From Parietichytrium sp. I65-24A (Eukaryota; Sar; Bigyra; Thraustochytrida; Thraustochytriidae), in the NCBI GenBank assembly GCA_012862575.1, contig BLSF01000015.1, positions 247,545 through 311,544 on the forward strand: a DNA stretch of 64,000 nt, in the 5' to 3' direction. The notes beneath the pieces are model-generated. The model saw nothing but the letters and a program-made list of their open reading frames with translations, had not been told where the DNA came from and did not search any database. Of this stretch, positions 9,791-20,857 are shown piece by piece. Every line of letters starts with the position of its first letter. Position 1 is the first letter of the stretch. A program made the position numbers and the translations under genes.

Positions 9791-12700
9791 CAACCTTTCT
9801 CCTCACATGCCTCCATTGCCTCTTCACTCTTCACACACACGCTCCCTCCAGTGCCTTTAGGTCCAGGTGCGCGTCTGCTTTTCTGGTGCGAGGAAGCGAG
9901 GCATGAGGAGGGAGAACCTTACCTTTCTCACAACACGACAGTCTGGGTTCACCTTGGCATTGCCAGATGAGGACTGGCTGTTCACACCAGCAGCGCCGCC
10001 AGCATAGCTATTTGCACTCCTCACCTGCGCTCCCTCCTGGCCTCTCTCTCCTCACAGCGATTTCTCTCCAGCCCAAATCCTTGCAGTCTCTATTCCTTCT
10101 CGCTGCTTCTCTCGCTAGCGTACTGATACATGTCCTCCATAGGGTACAACTACAACTCATCGTATATGGCTTAGATATGAGCCCCGGAATAGCAGTACTT
10201 ATGCTTGTTTAATATATACGTAGAAGGATGGTAACTCTTCCATATTCCTATAGTAAACGCAATCCAACCAATAGGGATCAATTCTGCGCAATGGAAAAAT
10301 ATGAAACAATGGCAGATGCTGCATTCTATTTCTAGGCGATCCTTGCTCCCTCCCCACTCATACAATTTGGAGTGGTAGTGAAGGTCGTAAGTGCAATATG
10401 GTGTAGGCTAGGACTGGACCGGACAACATAGCGAATCACCTAGGAAGACCGATTGGGAGTGGAAGATCCACGGTGTTGGCAAGCATTTTGTTTCTCCGTT
10501 TGATTGACGGTGGCGACTCCCGGTAATAGTAGAGCGGTGTGTAATGAATCTGCGCAAGGTTTACAATCGTAGCATGGGGATATGTCGGACGCCATTCAGA
10601 TTCCGAAAAGTAGTTTCCTGATTCTGAAAAAGTGGAGCAAGATTGAATATTTTTCGAACGCACTCTGTATAAGAATGCAGAATTCAGGTGTTGACGTTTT
10701 AATTAGTAATCCTTTTTGGTATAAAGAGTAAAGAGCCTTCTTGATCTTGATCTTGATCTTGAACTTGGTCAACTGTCAACGAGAGAAGACATGCCGGGCC
10801 ATGCGGCCATGCCACAGTCCCACGGAGGGAACGTTCCGAGTGGGCGTGTGCAGATCCCGGGTCCTATTTTGAGCACCTGCGGTCTTCCTCGGGCGCGCAA
10901 ATTTCTATTCTGCAGAAAAGGGCGGAATGCGCAGCTGGCTCGCTCAGCGTTCATCGTTCAAGTTGTTTTGAAGTACAAGGAAAACTTGATTGGTTGAAAT
11001 GGGGGGAAATGAGATCTAGATCTGAGTTTTACTGTAGTGATATTCCTATATGAGACTTTACCGCTGGGAGGCGGAGCGCGTGGCCATACGCGGCCATACG
11101 GGAAAATTTAGTAGCGAAATTGGAGCTTTTAAGGCTTCCAACCTCAACTGCAACAGGTTACGACTTCGAGTGTTTCTGAGCCACCGTAAACTTTAGCAAC
11201 TAAATTTCGGTTCAGATGCGCCCTTCCCAGTGAGAGCTGTGAGGAGGTTCTGTAAACCTTCTACATTCTTAGTAGAGGTGCAATTCTTGGCACCCACAAA
11301 GTTTCCATTAAGGTTGTGCCCTGAAAAACGATACTCGCATCAGCTTGCAGGTTCGGTGTGTCAAAATCAGCCTTCGAGAAGAGGTAACAGCGAGTAGGAT
11401 CTAAAACTTATGTTAGATTAGATATTATAGCACAAATAGAACAATCGAGATGTAAGAGCGCTCTGTGGAGATGCGCTTGCAGTAAAGTTTCGTGTTGTTG
11501 TAGCTTTTGACAACTAGAATCAAAGGTATACTACAAAAGCACTTACACGACAGCGTCACAGTAGAGGGTCTGATCCACTGAGTCGCGCCTCGAGAGACTT
11601 TGAAAATTGATCATTAGACCAAATCGTAGCTGAGGCTACCTTTCACTGCTCGACTCTGCATTTTGGAGATGCGCCCGCTTTACAAAGCAGCTGTTTCACT
11701 GGTGAATTCCCTCTCACTTCATGAATAATCGTCTCAATCAAACACTTCCAACCAGTCAAGGACATAGAACCTGTAAAACTAAACTTGATCCTGCAAATCT
11801 CCGTCAAGAAAAATCTTTGCGAGTTGGGAAAAAGATCAGTTTCAAAGATAAGATGATAAGGCAGAATTCTTTTCCTCAAAAGTTGACAGTCGAAAACTCG
11901 GAAGCAACAAAAGCCAGGCGCAATGCTCTTCTTCTGAATTCTGCAAGTCAGTTGTGGGGCAATCGAGTTGGGACGGAAGCGGCGCATTTGTAGTAGTAAA
12001 CTAACCGCGTAAGAAAAAAGTTTACATACAGTCAACAAGGTGTACAGCGAACCTTGAACAACAAGTCAGAACGGAAGTCAAAAGAATCGGAACATTGACT
12101 TGTTCTGCTCATGCCCTCGCGGCGGGTGTAGTCCCAGTTGGCCCAGCTGACCAGCTGGCCCAGGAAGTTGTGGTGGGGCGGCGAAAAAGAGCGATCAACT
12201 TGCGAGATTCACCTGATTCTGAATTCTGCGGAATGGAAACTACGCGGTTCCTACGGAAAAGATGTTCGTTCTGAAATCTGCTTTTCTCGACACTCGAAGC
12301 GTTTGCACAACGACGGGGCAGATTCGCATCTCCTCTTGCTTCCGCTAGTGCCTGCCTGCGTGCAGGTGTGTGCATTGTGCAACGGCTGCATCTACAACAA
12401 GAGAGGCAACTGAAACGGTCCAACCGTTTTCATTTGCGGGAATCAGCGCTGCTCCTGCTCCTGCACCTTGTGCTTAAGGGCCGCCCGCGGTCAATTTCTC
12501 ATTGTCAATGGCTCATTTTGATGAGGAATAATCTCAACAAGCTTCCTCGCCGGTTGAGGAACCATACTTCAAGGTCGGCCGGCACCTGTAGTATCCTGTA
12601 GTTCAGGATGTTCCGGTGTGTTCCGGTTGTTCCGGTAGTAAGTTTCGGAAAAAGTTTCGTGCGGATTTTCCGCGGCGCTCAGATTTCTATCAAGCTTTGC

Positions 12701-15700
12701 GTGCTCTAATTTGCCATTATCCATTGTGATACGATTACTCGGTCCACCAACTAGTGAATTCGGGAAATCGGCACAACCTTTGTTCACGAATGGTCTCAGT
12801 GGTCTCAGAGCCAAATCGCCTAGTAATCTAATTTTACGAACCACAAAGTCAGATTATTCCCTCGTAGCTCGTTCACGTAGTCACTGGAACCCTGTTGTGA
12901 GGCAGTGATGGCAAGCAGTAGCTTTAAACGCTTCTCGCCTTCTCAGTAGTTGAAAAGCTCTGCTGCCTAGGCGACAATCGTTTTTAGCTCCCTCACAACA
13001 CCACTCTGGTGTGGGGAATAATATTTCGGCTAGTTGGCTCATTCAAAGCCTTTTTCAAATCTCATTTTTTTGTTTCTTCCGTTGACAGTATAAACAGTAG
13101 ACCAGTTTATTCCACTTGTGTACTCCGCACCTAGAGGATGTCGTAGTCTCGGGGAAGCCTCGGACAACGAGGTGTTTAGTGTTTATCCCATAGGCGTCTT
13201 AAGCGCATCTGCAATGACTTCCGTCTTCGCAAGCGAACTCTTCTCTGCAGAGCCTCCTCCGTTCATTGTGGCCGACAAGTCGCACACAGTTCGTGTATCT
13301 ATGGTGTAAGGGAATCCTTATTTGATTTTTTTTGAATTTGCAAACTTCAAAAGAAACTAGTCATTGACGCTTACTCGAGGAAAGCATGCAGAAGGCGCTT
13401 AGATTCTGTGTGGGGTCTGGTGTCTTTGCTTGGTTGGAAACAGAGTGAATGAAACAATCGAAATCCCTCACCAGCGAATGACCGCCTCACCCCGCTGCGG
13501 GCTCGATGACTCGATGGCTCGATGGCTCGATGGCTCGATGCGGTGCTTGGGTGGGTGGCGCTTATTCCAAATGCTCCTCGCTTTCCACAGACCCTTGGTG
13601 CTACCATAGATTCATTTTTCGCTCTCGGACCACGACTGCATCTGCAAGATCCGGGTCGTCTCCAGCTGCTGGGTCTGGGGGGAATGTCTGCGGGAGGGAG
13701 GGTGAGCATTTGAAGTTGTGCCGAACCCATCGATCAGCTCGAGTGGCCATCCTCGAAAACATTTCGAAAACATTCAAAAACCCTAAAAGCCTCGCTGCTC
13801 CGCTCCGCCCCGCCCCGCCCCACTTTGCTCCGCTCCCGCTAATTTGTTGAGGGCCGTGCAAACTTCAAGTATTGCAATAACTAACTTGTGATGATTTACA
13901 TTCACAGTCAATGAACTCATCACAGCTGAGGCAACTTTGCTGTTCTGCAACACTTTCGTGTGGCGAGTCTCACATGGCGCAAAGGCTTCGGGAAGCTCGG
14001 TGTGTGCGCGCGGTGCGGATCTACAGCCTGGTGTTGCGGCGGGGTGTGGTTGTGTGGCGCAAGGTTTGAAACGCTGGTAGGTGTGATTCGACGGACAAAA
14101 GAAAAAATACTTGATTGTTTTCTTCACTCTTGATTGAGATTGATTGATAAATTGAATTGACTGTGAATACGTGCTCAGTGGACTCAGTGGAGCGCGCACT
14201 CTCCCGTGACTCACGTGACTCCACGATTTCGAGTACCACGTAGTGCTAGTACTGCAATTCAACTTGAGAACGCTGATTGTCGTTTCGCTGTGCTAAAGGA
14301 GAAGCAAGCAAGTTTGATCATTGGCGGACAAGCAAAGGTCTGGTCTTCAACTTACGGGATACACCGCACGTCAGTGTTAGTTGCATTCCTTCCCGATACC
14401 ATAGTCTCCGCAGTGACTCACAAGTGGAGTTGAAGTCTGACGTCAAGAAGAATGTTAATCAACTGGAAATGTGCATCACGTTTCCCGATTTTTCGGCTCT
14501 CCATTTTGGAGGCTCCGTATCCTAGACTTTACACCATAAAAACGCTATCGGGGGGATGTAGATTGAATTGGAGCTCTCGTTCCGCGCTTTCCTCAAGAAC
14601 GGCGCTCCTACTGAAGGACGTAACTTGTGGCAGACGCCACAGTGAAGAATTACCACCATTCCACTTTTGTTGCGGCTCTTTGCCTTTCTTCATGTTGAAA
14701 ACATTGTTCCCGTACGACTATTCGTAGCGCGCTTCCACCTCTCTAGTAGAAGGTGTGGGTAGTGTGGAGGTCGTCCGTCCTCCCGTCGATTGATAACCGG
14801 ATTTAGCCGTCCAGCACTTAGGACCCCTACTCCTCACGGTGGTGAGGCTTAGTCCGAGTCACGCCGTGACGCTTGCCTCCCCTGACAGTAGGAGTACTTA
14901 GATGCGCTTAATTTTTTGAAGACTTTTACAAAACAAAATCACAAATTGAAGGGAGCTTAGCCCGCACCTACCGTTTACGGTCGGCCACCACACCAAAAAA
15001 TGGCTCAAAATTTTGTAAAAAGTTTTTGCTTTTTGGAATAACGTGCGTAATAGTGTTAACAATAGGAAGGTCACTTGTTCTGGGTGTGGAGAGATTGTAA
15101 GTGCTTCTCAAAATTGCTAAGGTTCATCTATCCGAAACGATTATCAATGCGAATCTGCACCACATTGGCAATCTCACAAGCCTCACCAGGATTGGTTTTG
15201 CAGAATGAGCATAAATGTGGAGGCCCTGAGGGAGTTCTTGCCAATAGTCCAATCCGGCCAAGCACTTTGAATCTGAAAAGTTTTACAAAGCTGCGTCCTG
15301 AGAGGTGAGAAGTTGACGATCCTCACCTTCTTCCTCCTCACTCAAAGAAAACAAGTTGGCACTCATGGGCACTCATGGCGATCGAGAAAGTTGTAATGGC
15401 GAAACATTCGAGCGATTTGAATCAAGTGAGGGCAAGCGAAGCTGATAGGAAGCAGATGCTACCAAAACGCTATGGTGTGCTACGGTGCGCGCAATTGAAG
15501 AGAATTTTTGGGACTTGACAACTTAGTTTTGATTTTGATTTTTTTTGTTTTTTTTGTTTTTTCACTCACCCACTCACTCAGGGCCAGTGTTTAAAAAAGA
15601 TCAAAATTAGGTATGTGTGGGAGAGGAGGGCTGGTGTGGAGACTATACGAAAGGTGTTTAAGATGATTGATTTCTCATCGGAGACAAGGAATTGCCAGTG

Positions 15701-18700
15701 TGGTTTCTCGAAAGTAAGAAAGAGAAGCAGCGTTCGTAGGAAGAACTCAACTCAACAACCTCTTCTTCGCAACAGAGCTTTTGGGACCTTCTCGCCGGGT
15801 TCAAAATCCTCCCAGTATTAGATGATCGAAATTCAAGTCAGCTTCTCCCTCTCTCCTCCCTCCCACACCCATCTACGCCAACTACGCCAAATCCGCACCT
15901 GGCGGAGTTCGCACCTGGACTTCCCGCCCAGGTGTGCGGCTCTTTTTGCTTGTTCCACCTGGTTGTAGGCTGTAAGCACTGTGAACCGTGGGAGACAGTT
16001 TGAAAATCGTGGTTATCCTCACTTTCCCCGTAAACCCGTACGATTCCGGCTACTGGCAAGCAAAAAAAACGTGAGCGAGACGTCGTCGTGTGAATACAAT
16101 CTTTTCGCTGTGGTCGACGACTGCTCGTTTTCTTCGAAATCCGTCTCGGCATTTGCCATCGCATAACTCCAGGCTTGGATCTCCGTACTCCTAGTCTTTA
16201 TGCCTATCTACACCTCGCCTCTGCCAGGCCTACCGCTCCGCACTACACGCCTCATTGATCTAAAAATTCTCACTTGACAGACTTCTGACTGTGAGTGGGA
16301 TCCCTTTGTCACGGAGACGGACACTCTCTTTCGCCACCCATCTCGAATTGCGATGGACCGACTTGCGCTGGATCTTGTCTGGAGCCTCTGTGGAAACCCT
16401 GGAACTCGGGTAACTCGGGAAGACTGAACTGTGCAAGGGGGAAAAACATGGCAATAGTAGAGTACCAACTTGGTGGAAACCGACGCCGCCGCGGACGACT
16501 GGAAATGGGCCCCTCCCAGAGCGTTGCTCGCCGCTTTACTGTACACGGGTACTGAGGAAAGTTCGGCAGCAGAGGGTGCCAGCCGTGAGGCCACCTGGGT
16601 CATTTTTTCATCTCACGAAAGACCGCGGCCCATCGTCTGGCCTTCTCCAGACCACATTGCAATAGCTGCAGGATTCAAGTATCCATATGGATACTTGGAG
16701 TGTCTCGAGAGCGGGGTCATAAAAGGACAGCAAAATGCATAACGAGAGCGTGATGTGGGCGACGCAAACGCGTTGTGGCTGTTTCCTGATTCCGAATATC
16801 CATCTACTAGCTGGTCTAGCTGGCAGCTAACTTTTGAGAATTTTTAGAAATTCAGAACTGTTTCACTGTCAGTAAAAAGAGCAGAGCGGCATTTGCAGAA
16901 CTCCAGAATTCAGAAATTCAGAGTACTAGAGTTCTCCGTGACACCAGTACATTGAGCATATCGCTGCGAAATTTCTTCCGTTCTGGTTGCTAGGCAGAAA
17001 GTGCAGATTCTACCTTTGGTATCAACGAGTACTCGAGCACCATTCAACATTCTGCCCACCCAGGAGGCACAAACTGTCACATGTTGGGAAAACTGGGAAT
17101 AGCACAACCGCCGTGAATTGCGGAGAGCCCATATCTTCCTTTTCTTAATTAACTGTAAGATGTTGCACATCGAAGAGCTGTTTTACAGGGTTACAGTTGG
17201 TGAGAAAAGTCTGAGCTGGACACTGATTCACCCCGCGAGCAAGAAACTGACATGAGGAGTACCGGTTTACACTGTCAATGAACGCTTTCCTCGCTTGTAC
17301 ACTGATCGCTAAACCTTCGAAATAATCGCTGTACATCGCCGCATTGCGTGACAAGCTATACTGTTCTTCACGTGGATAGTTGCGATAGTAAGGCTGTTCA
17401 ACTGCTGCAAAGAAGGGAAAACGGAGAAACACAACAAACCCAGTTTTCCTTTTTCTCCCAGTACCACCAGATAGTCACGCACAATCATTCGCGCACAGGA
17501 AATGACGTTAGATAGAAGATTGGAAGTCTTGGAGCACGACAGATAGCAAGCCAACGATTAGCAAAGCTATTTGACCCTTGCTCCGCCCTTGTCGAGCACT
17601 TCTTCTATTGTATCGGGTGTAAATCCACATGGAAGGCAATTTGAACGGGGAATTTAACTTTATTCCTGCAAAAAGAGGCATCTTGTCTCACTTATCTTGT
17701 GAAGAGGACTGAAATTTTGGCTCGGCGCTGCGCCAAGGTCTTGTTGCAGTGAGTGAGTGAGTGAAAACGTGGATATTCGAGTAATTTCGAGTAGCACAAT
17801 TGTCCGGGTGGCTCAAGAATGAGAGACATCTGCACTTTATAAAATTGGATGGGCACGTTATTTGCTTTCAGGAATAAAGTTCCAAACTCTTCTCATCAAA
17901 AGAAAATTGCTCTCCAAAGTTTCCGAAAGTTTTTCTTTTATTTAAAAAAAAAAAAGGGGGAAACTAAAAACTAAAACAGAAATTTTACACTGACTGGACG
18001 TGGAAAAAGCTTCAACGTTTTTTAATTTTTTTATTTTATTTATTGTTATTTTTTTTTCGGGGGGGGAGGGATTTCTTGGGTTTTATTTCCACTTCTTGGG
18101 CCAAGGTGTGACTGGGTTACCTTTATCTCGTTTTCCTAAACTGTTCGAAATTTGCCCAATTTTGAAAAAAGTATTGAGATCAATTACCAAGAAAGGGGAA
18201 AGAGCATGAGTGGAGGAAAAAAAACTCGTTTTATTTTCGGGCGACTTGTTCTCACCTGATCGCCTGGATATGCCTGGATAGTTTCTCAAGTTAAAAACTG
18301 TTCTCTGACCTGACATGTGAATACTGATTCCGACAATTTGGGCCGTTTACCATGCGTGGTCCAGAGCGCAGCGTGCTCATGGGCCCGAGATTGACAGCGA
18401 GCAAATACTCCTCCTTGTGGTCCATGCCCCATGGTCGATGCCTTGGATCTCTGATTGACTGTGCACATTCCAACCTTTTCTTTCGAGTGTTCCGAGCGCA
18501 CACTGAACTCGTTGAAACGTAGGAATTTTGGGACGTGATCCTCTTGGGAGGATTGCTGTTCACAATCCCCACAAAAGTAAGACCTGAGCGACTGCTCCAG
18601 CCATTCTGACATACTCTGATTGTGGTGAGTTTGGTACCATATGGTACCTTGAGAACCAACTCGAGAACCGAGACCTCAAGAACCGGATCACTGGTGTGCA

Positions 18701-20589
18701 CTCGACGACCGACAGCTTCTTTTCGCGTAGGAGCCCTTCTTTTCGGACAACAAGATTTTTCCGGGAGAAAGAACAAGGAGAGGAATTTTCTTTTGTAATT
18801 TCTTTTCAAAGTTTTGGCGACAATGTGAGGTGTGAGCAAAGTTTGCGAAAGTCTCTCTTTTTCGGAAAACTTTTCGAAAAAGTTTAACTTTTTTTGATTT
18901 GAGAAGAAACCTTTTTTTTGGAAGTTATCTAAGTTTCGAGACTCGTGATCTTGTCAATACGACTTTCAAAATGTCAGTCCAAATCAGTTTTTAAGTTTTG
19001 AATTGCGTTGTTTCTGATAGGGAAAATGAAAGTTTTACCCCTTTCCTTCCTCCCGATTTCTACGGGGCAAGACAGACTCCAACTTCTACCGCAAAAAAAG
19101 GAAAGCCTTGACTTTTAAAAATTCAGAATTTCAGTTCAGAAAAACTTCAATTGCCATTTTTTGGCAGGGTGTACGCAGCACTCACATCTCACACAGCACG
19201 AAAGCGCAAAATTCGCCAATCCAAAAACAATTCCTGATAATAACATGCAAAAAAAGTTTCAAGAAACTCTCACCGTCTGCGTATGGCGCGTCTTGTCATG
19301 CCCTTGTTCCTGACTTGATGCATGGATCTGGATCTGGATATATCTTTTGGATCTTCGATTCTGACTATGGCTGTGGGCGGTGAGCCACATGGCAGGGGAC
19401 GATGGCAGGAGACGATGGCAGGATCACTTTGCAATCAGTCGGGACCAACTCACCGAAGGCACACGCTTAAAAGATTTAGTTCAACTTCCGATCACCAGTT
19501 CAAAGAGATGAGCACTCACTGTCAGCACATATGAATTAATTAATTCACTGTCAATCAATGAAGAGAGCCCGCCTCATCTAAAAATGTTAAATGTTGTTTG
19601 GGAATGGCTGACTGTCACCAAGTTTCAAAAGTGTTCCCACTTTCCTACCAAATTCGCAAGCCTTTCAAAAACCAAACACTAACTCTGCCTGGCAACTACG
19701 CTAAGCTGAAGACTTCAGAAGCATGCAACGCAGAATCCCACTTCAGGCTCGTCTCCATTTCGGATGACTCCGTACCTTAGGCTCTTCTCCCCCAGGTACC
19801 CTGCTCTGGCCGTCATTTTTAGGAGAAATGATAGAAAAGTGTCTCGATTTTGTGTCAAGATCTTCACCCCCTCCTCGCCCCACACCAGGCCAGTCGCAGT
19901 CCGTCGCTCGTAAAAATGCAAAATGGTTTTTGCCTTCGTACACGTACTAACAGCAGCGTATTGCACGTATTGTTGAGGCTGCTGCGGAATGATGCGGAAG
20001 GGGATGTGCTGGATGGGAAGATGGAAGGATGGAGCCATTGTCGTTCGAGCAAAAGAGTTAACACACTGCCATTCCATAATAACTGATAGCTACTTTCGAT
20101 ATCTCTGTAAACTTTCGTGCTTTGTGTGTCTTGGTATGTCTTGATCATGACAGTCACGGCGTTCTTTCTCTCTTTCTTACCATCCTCAAGCTGAGCTTCA
20201 ACATCGCAGCAAAAAACATCTTTCTTATTTTTGAACATGGTGTTCATTCATTCATTCGTGAACACGCTCCGGTTCTTCAATAAAGAATAGCTCTTTATTC
20301 TCGAATGGTTCGTGAAGCTACGCAGGTGTGTACCGGTACCGGTACTCTTCATTTAGGTATACGTATATATTATTACGGTAAAAGTTAAGAGGTCGTGTCA
20401 CAATTTCCCGAAGCTTTTAGCTAGCCAGATAGAGAAGGCGGTAGGCCACTGAGATCTATCCTATTCCCCTTAGCCACTGTTCAAACGACTGTGACTTACC
20501 AGTATGTGTACTATTACCTACCAATAATACCATACTACCAACGACCACTCAATCATTCAATCACTCTTGATAGATTGATTGATTCAGAT
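9791..20589. other. Long stretch without a supported gene
   Basis: About 10.8 kb in which no reading frame has domain content or exceeds roughly 180 codons. Small repeats are present: (TTGATC)n near 10740, (CTCGATGG)n at about 13505-13540, T-rich and A-rich runs near 15540 and 17943-18060, and GGAGATCTCT units near 20707 just beyond. Six exact copies of the 9-mer TGACWGTGA lie here (13902, 14158, 16286, 16863, 19516, 19545). One candidate structured RNA (about 14815-14917) is listed separately. The region may hold long noncoding RNAs or genes with many short exons that cannot be seen by eye. Confidence 0.5.
14815..14917 (+). ncRNA. Candidate small structured RNA with T6 terminator
   Basis: A GC-rich island in AT-richer DNA can fold into a branched structure. 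CCTACT (14826-14831) pairs with AGTAGG (14887-14892). Inside are two perfect hairpins: CCTCAC-GGTG-GTGAGG (14832-14847) and GTCAC-GCC-GTGAC (14858-14870). A run of six Ts at 14912-14917 follows and would suit RNA polymerase III termination. Alternatively TGAGG (14843-14847) and CCGAG (14854-14858) could form a K-turn like that of U4 or box C/D RNAs. No family is recognised. The match could be chance, and the listed ends are approximate. Confidence 0.3.
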
Positions 20590-20598
20590 TGACTGTGA
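20590..20598 (+). promoter_or_regulatory. TGACWGTGA motif copy upstream of secreted-protein gene
   Basis: An exact TGACTGTGA inside GATTGACTGTGAAAGAG, about 260 bp before the ATG at 20858 and followed directly by a purine-rich stretch. It is one of 13 exact copies of TGACWGTGA in the window. Function unknown. Confidence 0.35.
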
Positions 20599-20857
20599 AA
20601 GAGAAAAGAGAAGAGATCGGAGCTATAAACAACAACCTGGGAAAACCATAAGCTCCCTCTCTTGGCGCTCTTTTCCCGATCACTTGCATTGAAAAGATCT
20701 GTGCTCTGGAGATCTCTGGAGATCTCTGGAGAGCGGCATCAGCGGCATAGAAAGATAGAGCGATAAATTCTTGGCCAACGAAAACTGACTGGGAGCAGAC
20801 CCGATACTGAATGTGAACGCCACGGCACGCGAGCAAAGGGTTGATTCGCAAGTCGAA

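Noticed and set aside
9394-9970. Plus-strand frames rich in Ser, Leu and Pro over the CT tract.
   Set aside because: Translation of simple pyrimidine repeat in several frames at once; no non-repetitive core.
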